28,886 nucleotides of DNA from DATNFP01 sp035606335 (GTDB lineage Bacteria; Bacteroidota; Bacteroidia; Chitinophagales; Chitinophagaceae), in NCBI GenBank assembly GCA_035606335.1, contig DATNFP010000125.1, positions 1 to 28,886 of the forward strand. Reading direction: 5' to 3'. Made by a program: the position numbers and the translations under genes. Below, one piece after another: positions 16,831 to 24,396 of the stretch. The stretch's first letter is position 1. Every line of letters begins with the position of its first letter. The notes under the pieces are model-generated. The model worked only from the letters and a program-made list of their open reading frames with translations. It was not told the origin of the DNA and did not search any database.

Positions 16831-17979
16831 TCATTTAATAATGTTACTACTATCCTTGACCTGGAAATTAGCGATAACCGGATTGTGATCAGATAACTTA
16901 ATATTTGGGCTTTTATAACCGAGAATATGCAAATAAGCCGGATTGTATAGAATATGATCTATCCGAAGAGTAGGAAATATCTGGTTGTAAGTCCTGCCAA
17001 AACCTTTCCCTTTTTCGAGAAATGCATCTTTCAAATTCCCCCTGATCTTTGTATAGGTGTATGAGCACGGCAGATCATTAAAATCCCCGCATATAAGAAC
17101 AGGATAGGGACTTCTTGCCATTATTTTAGCAACAGTATCAGCTTCATTTGCCCGTTCAGCATAGCTATAATTAAATCTCCAGATATAAAAACGTGAATAT
17201 TTCAGGTCAGTGCGACCTAAATGTTTTTTGGCTTTTATTTCTGAAAAATACTGCCTGTCATAATCAGACAGATTGTAGGAATAGAGATGCACAAAAAACA
17301 TGCGCATCCTTTTAGCTGTGGGCAACTCAATATCGCATTGTATAAGATAAATGCTGATGCCTATTTTGTAAGCCTTATACTCTACAATAGGAAACTTTGA
17401 ATAAATGGCCACCCCTAAATAATACTGAGCGCCCAACGTATTATCGGTATTGAATCTGTAATCTTTAAAATCATTGCCCTCATAAATTTCTGTACTATAC
17501 GGCCTTACAGAGTCATTGCTATATTTAAAAAACTCAGGCATGCAAAGAACATCCGGCGATTCCTTTTTTATCACATCTACAATGCGCTGCCCGATATTAT
17601 TGCCGGGTTTATCATAAATGCCCATCCCATGCACATTCCAGCTCATTACTTTTACAGTATTCGTTCCGGCAGACATATTGTTGCTGCCAAAAAAATTGAA
17701 TGCAAATACTGTGATAATTAATCTATAGCAAGCTACTAATGTGATAACAGGAAATATAGTGCGCCATTTACGACGGGAAAATATCCAAAAGAATACAAAG
17801 AAAAGATTTACTATGATCGCAAAAGGAGTAGTAAGACTAAAAAGCTCCAGCGAATGCACCTTTACAGGGCTTGTTACCGATGCTGCATAACACAGCCCAA
17901 GCCAAATTGCAGCAAAGATGTTTAGTATAAGCATTGTATATCCAAACAACCTGCTTAAAGCCCGCAGCGTATTATTCAC
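16831..17979 (-). CDS. Membrane-anchored endonuclease/exonuclease/phosphatase-fold protein
   Basis: 382 residues. Three hydrophobic segments (about 12-35, 45-70 and 78-100) come first. Then the EEP domain: VMSWNVHG (metal-binding Asn), PDVLCMPEFF with the catalytic Glu, GDFNDLPCS (Asp and Asn), RIDHILYN and the terminal SDHNPV (Asp-His pair). All catalytic residues are present, so it should hydrolyse phosphodiesters or phosphomonoesters, with the active domain on one face of the inner membrane; the substrate is unknown. Only 2 bases separate it from the inactive rhomboid gene upstream, so the two are probably translated together. As I recall, a rhomboid-rhomboid-EEP order recurs in Bacteroidota. 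Confidence 0.88.
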   Translation of the reverse strand: MNNTLRALSRLFGYTMLILNIFAAIWLGLCYAASVTSPVKVHSLELFSLTTPFAIIVNLFFVFFWIFSRRKWRTIFPVITLVACYRLIITVFAFNFFGSNNMSAGTNTVKVMSWNVHGMGIYDKPGNNIGQRIVDVIKKESPDVLCMPEFFKYSNDSVRPYSTEIYEGNDFKDYRFNTDNTLGAQYYLGVAIYSKFPIVEYKAYKIGISIYLIQCDIELPTAKRMRMFFVHLYSYNLSDYDRQYFSEIKAKKHLGRTDLKYSRFYIWRFNYSYAERANEADTVAKIMARSPYPVLICGDFNDLPCSYTYTKIRGNLKDAFLEKGKGFGRTYNQIFPTLRIDHILYNPAYLHILGYKSPNIKLSDHNPVIANFQVKDSSNIIK

Positions 17980-17981
17980 AA

Positions 17982-18887
17982 CTAACTATTTTCTTTACTG
18001 GCACGTAATAAGATATCTTTTTCTTCGGCGGTGAGAGAATTGTAACCATGCAGGTTTATCTTATCCAGTATATCATCAATGCGTTTTTGGGATATGCCTT
18101 GTTTGGGCTCATACATTTTTTTAAGCACCTGGGAACGTTTTTTATCATGTTTCAACCAGATATTGTGATCGTTTGGCGTCACAATGCTTTCCACACGATC
18201 AAACAGATCATATATCCATTCACCTGGACGACGACCGCTTTGTAATGCCTTAATATAGACGAATCCCGTAAACCCACCGCCAATCAATAAAAATAACCTC
18301 GGCATGTTCATACCCGTGTACAGAATCATAAGCACCCCAAAAATGCTTATGACCAATATGATCGGGAGGCTTAGGGAAGGGCCAAGGAAGTAACGATAAT
18401 CGGGAGCAACAGTTATTGCAGCCACTGCAAGGCCTACTAAACCGGCATAACCACCGATATAGAAAGATTGTGCCTGAAAATTATTACCGGGGATGAACTG
18501 ACTTAGTAAATAAAACACCCCGCCAACAATAAGGCTATAAAAATATAATGGTATCACCTGCTTATATCCCACAAGGGATTGAACTACCGAGCCAAAGCAG
18601 TAGAGCCATAGCATGTTACTTAACAGCTCCCAAAAGCCATGATGTATCCACCCGTAGGTGAGCAATGTCCAGAATTTTGCTTTGAATGCAACAAGCGCCG
18701 GTAACGAAACATTTGGCACTATCATAGCATTAAAACCATCCTTGCCCGACCCAACCACCAGCATAACAAGTGATAGTAGCTGATATATCACAAAACACAC
18801 GCCACTCACTATTATCAACTGAATAACTGCATTTTTATTATACCCCGGGATAAAAGAAGAAACTGGACGTCTGGACACTGTTTTCAT
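17982..18887 (-). CDS. Rhomboid-family membrane protein lacking the catalytic dyad
   Basis: 301 residues with about six membrane segments and rhomboid landmarks: GWIHHGFWELLSNMLWL in TM2 and VGYKQVIPLY after it. Where active enzymes have GxSG or GASA, this protein reads GGYAG (145-149) with no serine; where they have AHLGG it reads LLIGG (200-204) with no histidine; and the TM2 HxxxN motif is ExxxN (Glu87, Asn91). It is therefore probably a pseudoprotease. The cytoplasmic C-terminal tail ends RIDDILDKINLHGYNSLTAEE..., a module found on many Bacteroidota rhomboid paralogs (DUF6576, from memory). It follows the active rhomboid gene by 16 bases and precedes the EEP gene by 2. Confidence 0.85.
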   Translation of the reverse strand: MKTVSRRPVSSFIPGYNKNAVIQLIIVSGVCFVIYQLLSLVMLVVGSGKDGFNAMIVPNVSLPALVAFKAKFWTLLTYGWIHHGFWELLSNMLWLYCFGSVVQSLVGYKQVIPLYFYSLIVGGVFYLLSQFIPGNNFQAQSFYIGGYAGLVGLAVAAITVAPDYRYFLGPSLSLPIILVISIFGVLMILYTGMNMPRLFLLIGGGFTGFVYIKALQSGRRPGEWIYDLFDRVESIVTPNDHNIWLKHDKKRSQVLKKMYEPKQGISQKRIDDILDKINLHGYNSLTAEEKDILLRASKENS

Positions 18888-18903
18888 ACTGCCGATAAAG
18901 TTA

Positions 18904-19737
18904 TTAATAATACCTGTTCCCTACGCGTATACGCCAAATCCTTAACAATATAAAAGCAAACAGCATACCCCCCAGGTGAGCGAAGTGAGCAACGTTGTCG
19001 CCGGCGGAGTTCTGAACGCCTGCAAATAACTCAATCACGGCAAAACCAGCCACTGCCCATTTGGCTTTTACCGGCACAAGAAGCCAAACGTATATTAATA
19101 CGTTAGGAAACAAGTAGCCAAAGGCGAATAATACACCCATTATAGCCCCGGACGCTCCAACTGTAGCACTATTGACGACTTCATTATAGTAGTCATTAAT
19201 ATTATTAATAGAACTATTAATGCAATCAGAACAATTAGGATCACTTGACCATCTTTCTATTGCATCTTTCGTAACATCCAATCCGTGTTTATGAGCAAAA
19301 GAAAGCAGATTACTTAGAGTAGGATGTTCCGCATATGCATTAACTGCATTTTCAAGAGAATGAAATTCGATACCCAAAACTGTCAATTGACATAATGCAG
19401 CGCCTATGCCACATATCATATAGAAAATAAAGAAGCGCTTTGGTCCCCACATATTCTCTAAAGGCGGCCCGAAAAAAAATAGCGCAAACATATTAAAGAA
19501 TATATGAGTAAAAGTGCCGCCAATATCATTGTAACTACCGTGCATAAATATATATGTCACCAATTGCCACCAATGGAATGAAGGTGATTTCCAATAGTGC
19601 AATCCTAAGTAGACTGCGAGATCAATACCCATTCGTCCTAAGACAAACTGTATCAATACCATTATAACGTTGATAATGATAATATTTTTTACTACTGGCG
19701 GTAATCTTTGGAAACCTAACTGTCTAAATTCTGCCAT
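18904..19737 (-). CDS. Rhomboid-family intramembrane serine protease, active type
   Basis: 277 residues with about six membrane segments. The catalytic serine is Ser196 in GASGA and the catalytic histidine is His254 in AHFAHLGG; TM2 has HIFFNM (His78, Asn82), and the loop signature LENMWGPKRFFIFY is present. It should cut membrane proteins within or near their transmembrane helices. Unusual: a hydrophilic insert of about 60 residues (125-185) just before the serine helix, with two cysteines (Cys169, Cys172). First of a tightly spaced set with the inactive rhomboid and EEP genes. The natural substrate is unknown; regulation or substrate presentation by the neighbouring pseudoprotease is a plausible inference. 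Confidence 0.93.
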   Translation of the reverse strand: MAEFRQLGFQRLPPVVKNIIIINVIMVLIQFVLGRMGIDLAVYLGLHYWKSPSFHWWQLVTYIFMHGSYNDIGGTFTHIFFNMFALFFFGPPLENMWGPKRFFIFYMICGIGAALCQLTVLGIEFHSLENAVNAYAEHPTLSNLLSFAHKHGLDVTKDAIERWSSDPNCSDCINSSINNINDYYNEVVNSATVGASGAIMGVLFAFGYLFPNVLIYVWLLVPVKAKWAVAGFAVIELFAGVQNSAGDNVAHFAHLGGMLFAFILLRIWRIRVGNRYY

Positions 19738-19846
19738 TTTACAAATTGTTTCTATTCATCAATTCTCACTAAAATCATAAAGCATCAAAATTAATGGGAA
19801 TTAAATTGATGTCTTTTCAATTTTTTACTCAAATATTATATATTTT

Positions 19847-21175
19847 TTATTTTTCAGGTTGTCTTAATAAATCAAGCACCCCTTCCTTTTGAAGAATGCG
19901 ATAACCAATACGGTCGTTTGAAATTCCATTTTTCAGCTCGTAGGTAAAATAATAGGTATTATCATCCAGCATCTTTGTAACAAAGTAAGCAAACAGTATT
20001 TCCTTTCTGTCGCTGAAATGCTGGGCAACTTCATATAAATGCGTGGAAAGGATCATTAAATGACTTGGGCGTTGCAGCAACCCTTCTACTACAGCCCTTG
20101 TACATTCATAAGCATCATGCACATTAGTGCCCTTAAACAGCTCGTCCATCAATACCAGGTGAGGCTGAGTTTGCACCAGCTTCTGAGCAGTTTGTTTCAT
20201 CCGCTGCACTTCGGCGAAGAAGTAACTTTCACCACGCACTATATCGTCTTCCACCTGCATGTTTGTAATAACACCATATAAAAAACTGATACGCAAAGAC
20301 TTTGCAGGCACCCCCATACCTAAATGAGCCAGTAATGCACTGACGCCTAAAGATTTCATAAAAGTTGTCTTACCCGACATATTAGCGCCTGTAAGCAATA
20401 AAAAGTTGCGGCTATTATTGAAGCTTATATCGTAAGTGACAGGATGCTGTAATAAAGGATGATATAATCCTGTCGCTTCGAAACAAATAGGCGAAGGCTG
20501 CTGCAGCTCAGGGAATACCCAATCATTAGTAATAGTAGCTTTTGCCAATGAATGCCATGCGTCTAAACGGGCATAATGATTCATAAGACGATAGATCGTA
20601 TTTTTCATATCACGCCTTGCGCGATAGCTAAGGTTTGCCAGCTCCCGATAACTTGTTTCTTTTGTAACGTGGATCAATTCACTTGTGAGCCTGTGCTGCA
20701 GTTCATTATTTATTGCTTCCAGCTCACGCTTCAGAAGAAAAGGGACATCAGGCTCCTGCAATATTTTTGCTAATTGCAAACATCCTTCGAGAAAATCTGA
20801 TAAATGAGATAGAGAAAACTGTGTAAAAAAATATTCATTCTTATTCAGCAGTTTTTGAAAAAAAGCGCCTAATACCAAATTAATCCCGCTGGGAGGAGCA
20901 GTAGTATTATCTGCAGATTCAAAAAACTTTTCCAGCATCACCATTGTGCCATTGGAAATAATATCAGGCCATAACCCAAGGTTTTGAGACCAGAATTTTA
21001 TAGTGTCCTGCATTTGCTGCAGCAACTCAATATTATCAGGTGGATATTGGATATGCTTCCTCAGCATTTCCCTGCCTGCCTGGGTAGTGGTTGTATCAAT
21101 TAATTCAAATACCCCTCCACTATTCCCGGACGTGAATATAGAAAGGTCTTTAAGTGTGGTCTTATCGTTCTGCAT
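19847..21175 (-). CDS. Short MutS-related ATPase
   Basis: 442 residues containing MutS core/lever (domain III-IV-like) and ATPase (domain V) regions but not the mismatch-binding domain I or connector domain II. The N-terminus LKDLSIFTSGNSGGVFELIDTTTTQAGREML resembles domain III of MutS. Walker A TGANMSGKTT includes Lys269; the RGESYFFAEVQRM signature holds Ser317/318; Walker B is VLMDELFKGTN with Asp344-Glu345; and the STHLYEVA switch follows. There is no Smr nuclease domain, so it is not MutS2. A DNA-structure-binding ATPase is likely; a role in mismatch repair is doubtful. It overlaps the pyrC stop by one base (TAATG), so translation is probably coupled. Confidence 0.88.
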   Translation of the reverse strand: MQNDKTTLKDLSIFTSGNSGGVFELIDTTTTQAGREMLRKHIQYPPDNIELLQQMQDTIKFWSQNLGLWPDIISNGTMVMLEKFFESADNTTAPPSGINLVLGAFFQKLLNKNEYFFTQFSLSHLSDFLEGCLQLAKILQEPDVPFLLKRELEAINNELQHRLTSELIHVTKETSYRELANLSYRARRDMKNTIYRLMNHYARLDAWHSLAKATITNDWVFPELQQPSPICFEATGLYHPLLQHPVTYDISFNNSRNFLLLTGANMSGKTTFMKSLGVSALLAHLGMGVPAKSLRISFLYGVITNMQVEDDIVRGESYFFAEVQRMKQTAQKLVQTQPHLVLMDELFKGTNVHDAYECTRAVVEGLLQRPSHLMILSTHLYEVAQHFSDRKEILFAYFVTKMLDDNTYYFTYELKNGISNDRIGYRILQKEGVLDLLRQPEK

Positions 21176-22506
21176 TACCTGTTGAATGAAAGTCTTTGTC
21201 CGCGAACAGTATCATTTACCACTCCATTTTCATAAGCAACTTCGCCATTCACAAACGTGTAGCGTATGGCAGCAGGAAAAGTATGTCCTTCAAACGGAGA
21301 CCACCCACACTTATAAAGAATATTCTGTTTGCTGACAGTTGTATTGCCCTTTAAATCGGCGAGCACTATATCTGCATAGTAGCCTTCTCTTATATAGCCA
21401 CGCTCTGAAACATTAAAACACTGGGCAGGGGCATGACACATTTTCTCCACCACTTTTTCGATGTTTACCTTCCCGTCATTTACATATTGTAGCATTAGCA
21501 ACAATGAATGTTGTACCAAGGGCAAGCCCGACGGAGCTTGTTGGTAAGGAAGTTGTTTTTCTTCCCAGGTGTGCGGCGCATGATCAGTAGCAATAATATC
21601 GAGACGGCCATCCAGCAAGCCTTCCCACAAAGCAGCTTTATTTTCGGGTGCTTTTATTGCAGGATTGCACTTAATAAGATTTCCCAACTGCTTATAATCG
21701 TCTGATGTGAAATGCAGATGATGCACACAAACCTCTGATGTGATCCTTTTTTCAGTAAGCGGAAACATATTAGTGAATAGCTGAAGCTCTTTAGCGGTAG
21801 ATATATGCAGGATATGCAAACGTGTATTGTGTTTTTTCGCCAATTGCACAGCAGCAAACGAGCTTTCGAAACATGCATCTACATTCCGGATCAACGGGTG
21901 GAAAGAAACATTATCGGCATTGGCATATTTTTCTTTATTGGCCTTAATAATTTTTTCATCTTCACAATGGGTGGCGATCAACAGCTCGGATTCTGAAAAT
22001 ATTTTTGTCAGCGTCATATAGTTATCTACAAGCATATCCCCTGTGCTTGACCCCATAAAGATCTTTATGCCGCAGACCTCCTTCTTTTTATCATTGGTTT
22101 TCAACACTTCATCCGCATTATTGTTTGCTACGCCCATGAAAAAAGAATAGTTAGCTACTGATGTACGCGCAGCTATATCGTACTTATCCTCAAGCAATTG
22201 CTGTGTAAGCGCAGGAGGGTTGGTATTAGGCATTTCCATAAAGGAAGTAGTGCCGCCGGCCACTGCAGCCCGGGCTTCTGTGCCAATAGATGCCTTGTGG
22301 GTTAACCCCGGCTCTCTGAAATGTACCTGGTCATCTATAACGCCGGGAAGCAAATACAGGCCTTCAGCATTTATTTCTTTTACATTGCCCTTTGTTTGGA
22401 TATTACTGTCAATCTTCCCGATCCTTTCATTCTCTATTAATACGTCTTTTACCTGGGTCGTACCCTCATTTACAACCGATGCATTTCTTATAATAAACGA
22501 TGACAT
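21175..22506 (-). CDS. pyrC: Dihydroorotase (Bacteroidota QVH type)
   Basis: 443 residues, class I-sized dihydroorotase, which closes carbamoyl-aspartate to dihydroorotate in pyrimidine synthesis. Family tracts: PGVIDDQVHFREPGLTHK (54-71), FMEMPNTNPP (89-98), GIKIFMGSSTG with Lys148 at the place of the carboxylated lysine of related amidohydrolases, His180 (HCED), His231/His234 (LHILHIST) and Asp308 (TDHAPH). The first metal-binding His of the usual HxH is Gln60 here; as I recall, the DDQVHF form is general for Bacteroidota dihydroorotases (for example Porphyromonas), so this is a lineage trait, not damage. It heads an operon with the MutS-like gene and diverges from the beta-barrel gene. Confidence 0.9.
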   Translation of the reverse strand: MSSFIIRNASVVNEGTTQVKDVLIENERIGKIDSNIQTKGNVKEINAEGLYLLPGVIDDQVHFREPGLTHKASIGTEARAAVAGGTTSFMEMPNTNPPALTQQLLEDKYDIAARTSVANYSFFMGVANNNADEVLKTNDKKKEVCGIKIFMGSSTGDMLVDNYMTLTKIFSESELLIATHCEDEKIIKANKEKYANADNVSFHPLIRNVDACFESSFAAVQLAKKHNTRLHILHISTAKELQLFTNMFPLTEKRITSEVCVHHLHFTSDDYKQLGNLIKCNPAIKAPENKAALWEGLLDGRLDIIATDHAPHTWEEKQLPYQQAPSGLPLVQHSLLLMLQYVNDGKVNIEKVVEKMCHAPAQCFNVSERGYIREGYYADIVLADLKGNTTVSKQNILYKCGWSPFEGHTFPAAIRYTFVNGEVAYENGVVNDTVRGQRLSFNR

Positions 22507-22517
22507 GATCTTCCAAA

Positions 22518-22549
22518 TGTGTTAAATCTCGTTAATAAATATATTTTTG
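22518..22549 (+). promoter_or_regulatory. Bacteroidota-type promoter for the beta-barrel gene
   Basis: TATTTTTG at 22542-22549 matches TAnnTTTG exactly. TGTG at 22518-22521, 20 bases upstream, is a 3-of-4 match to the -33 TTTG. The predicted leader to the ATG at 22588 is about 30 bases. Confidence 0.45.
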
Positions 22550-22587
22550 TAGCAATTTACCACGGCAACTTAACAAAAACCAAGCTT

Positions 22588-24324
22588 ATGTATAAAAAAG
22601 CGATTTACCTTCTTCTCATCACCATAGCTTTCACCCAAACCGCTTTTTCACAATCCACTTACTTACCCCTCAATACCCAGGATAATGACCTCCTCGACAG
22701 GCTAGAAACACGCTCCGGCAGGCTATCCGACAGTTTGTTCCTTGTAGCTAAGCCAATATCAAGAGAGAAAGCAGTAGATTTCCTGCTACAGCAGCAGGAA
22801 GATGCAAGATATACAGGGCTTAGCTCCATAGACCGTTATAATATAAGATTGATGATATCTGAGAATGGCGAATGGACGCCTGATGGCAATGGCGCCATAA
22901 GCTCCAGGCATTCGTGGTTCAATACTTTTTATACAAAGCAGGCTGATTTTGCATATGTAAAAACTAAAGATTTTTTTCTTGTTGTAAATCCGGTGCTTAG
23001 CGGACAGGTGCTTGTAGAGCAGGACGATCCTGCCAAAATGAAAGTTGCCAGCAACCCCATGCTCACCAATAGTCACGGAGCTGAAGCAAGAGGATGGATA
23101 GCAAAAAAAATAGGATTCTATACCTACTTTACCGACAACCAGGAAACTCCACCTTCTTATGTGAATTCCTGGACAAACAAAAAACTACAGGCTTTGCCCG
23201 GTGCAGATTGGTATACCAGTAGTAAACCGGGTTATTATGACTACTTGCAGGCATCGGGATACTTTACAGTTGATGCTGTAAAAAAATACCTGAACATCTC
23301 GTTTGGCTATGGCAAGAACTTTTTGGGTGATGGTATCTCCAGTATGGAGTTGACTGACTTTTCTGCTAATATGCCTTTCCTGAGATTGATAACAAGGATA
23401 TGGAAAATAGACTATGAGAATCTGTACCTTGAATTAACACCACAATATTCAGGCATCCACGATCAATTGCTGAACCACAAGTATGCTACCATGCACCATC
23501 TGAGCTATAATGCTACAAAATGGCTGAACATAGGATTCTTTGAGGCTACAGTATTTGACCGCCCCAATAGCTATGAGCTCGGTTATCTCAACCCTATTAT
23601 TCTTTATCGTGCTGTTGATCGCAATGTTGGCGACCCTGATAAGGAACTGCTCGGATTTGACTGGAAGATAATCGCTGCAAAACATTTGCAGTTCTACGGA
23701 CAATTCATGCTGAATGAATTTACCTCAAAAGAATTTTTTGCCAATCATGGTTACTGGGCCAATAAATGGGGTTTGCAATTGGGAGGAAAATACTTCGACG
23801 CGCTTACTGTAAAGAACCTGGACCTACAGGCAGAGCTGAACATGGTGCGCCCATACACCTATACTGCTATGGACACCCTTGCTAACTACACAAATTATAA
23901 CCAACCCCTGGCTGATCCTTTAGGTTCTGATTTTATACAATTTATAGGCACCGCTAAATACCAGCCGATAAAAAATCTGTATCTAACATTATTGGGAATG
24001 TATTATGTACAGGGCTCAGACACAGGATCGTCTAATTTGGGTAACGATATATTCAAACCATACCTTACAAAGAGCCTGCAGTATGGTTCTCATTTTGTAA
24101 ATGGACCCCGAAATACCTGCGAACTGATAAACTTTACCGTTTCTTATCAATTACGCCAAAATCTGTTCATAGACCTTGGTGCAACACACCGCAGATATGT
24201 AGGACAAGCAGGAACTTTCCCGGTATATACCACCTTCGGAACTGTTAATGGTTCTAATTCAACTACCGATGTGATGTTCGGGATAAGACTAAATGCGCCT
24301 CTCAGAAATTACAATTCCTTCTAA
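22588..24324 (+). CDS. Predicted outer-membrane beta-barrel protein, Wzi/RemB-like
   Basis: 578 residues from the ATG at 22588, which opens the signal peptide MYKKAIYLLLITIAFTQTAFSQ; a GTG 23 codons upstream is in frame but unlikely. The mature part begins STYLPLNTQDNDLLDRLE and has a helical N-terminal segment, then alternating aromatic-rich strands to a terminal Phe (NYNSF), as in outer-membrane barrels. The layout resembles the capsule-assembly Wzi family and proteins annotated RemB (gliding-associated) in Bacteroidota. That resemblance is from memory and cannot be confirmed here. Own promoter upstream and a strong terminator after the stop indicate a single-gene transcript. A role in surface polysaccharide or motility is inference. 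Confidence 0.65.
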   Translation: MYKKAIYLLLITIAFTQTAFSQSTYLPLNTQDNDLLDRLETRSGRLSDSLFLVAKPISREKAVDFLLQQQEDARYTGLSSIDRYNIRLMISENGEWTPDGNGAISSRHSWFNTFYTKQADFAYVKTKDFFLVVNPVLSGQVLVEQDDPAKMKVASNPMLTNSHGAEARGWIAKKIGFYTYFTDNQETPPSYVNSWTNKKLQALPGADWYTSSKPGYYDYLQASGYFTVDAVKKYLNISFGYGKNFLGDGISSMELTDFSANMPFLRLITRIWKIDYENLYLELTPQYSGIHDQLLNHKYATMHHLSYNATKWLNIGFFEATVFDRPNSYELGYLNPIILYRAVDRNVGDPDKELLGFDWKIIAAKHLQFYGQFMLNEFTSKEFFANHGYWANKWGLQLGGKYFDALTVKNLDLQAELNMVRPYTYTAMDTLANYTNYNQPLADPLGSDFIQFIGTAKYQPIKNLYLTLLGMYYVQGSDTGSSNLGNDIFKPYLTKSLQYGSHFVNGPRNTCELINFTVSYQLRQNLFIDLGATHRRYVGQAGTFPVYTTFGTVNGSNSTTDVMFGIRLNAPLRNYNSF

Positions 24325-24340
24325 AAATATTTTTAGACAT

Positions 24341-24378
24341 AAAAAGGAAACAGCCTCATACAGAGGCTGTCCTTTTTT
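24341..24378. terminator. Bidirectional intrinsic terminator
   Basis: ACAGCCTC (24350-24357) pairs with GAGGCTGT (24363-24370) around a 5-base loop, extended past a two-base bulge by AAAAAGG/CCTTTTT. T6 follows on the plus strand and T5 on the minus strand, between the convergent genes ending at 24324 (+) and 24397 (-). Confidence 0.87.
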
Positions 24379-24396
24379 ATATATAGAATGTAACCA

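Noticed and set aside
22519..22587. Extension of the beta-barrel gene to a GTG start
   Set aside because: It would start upstream of the predicted promoter -7 element and place residues before a good signal peptide.
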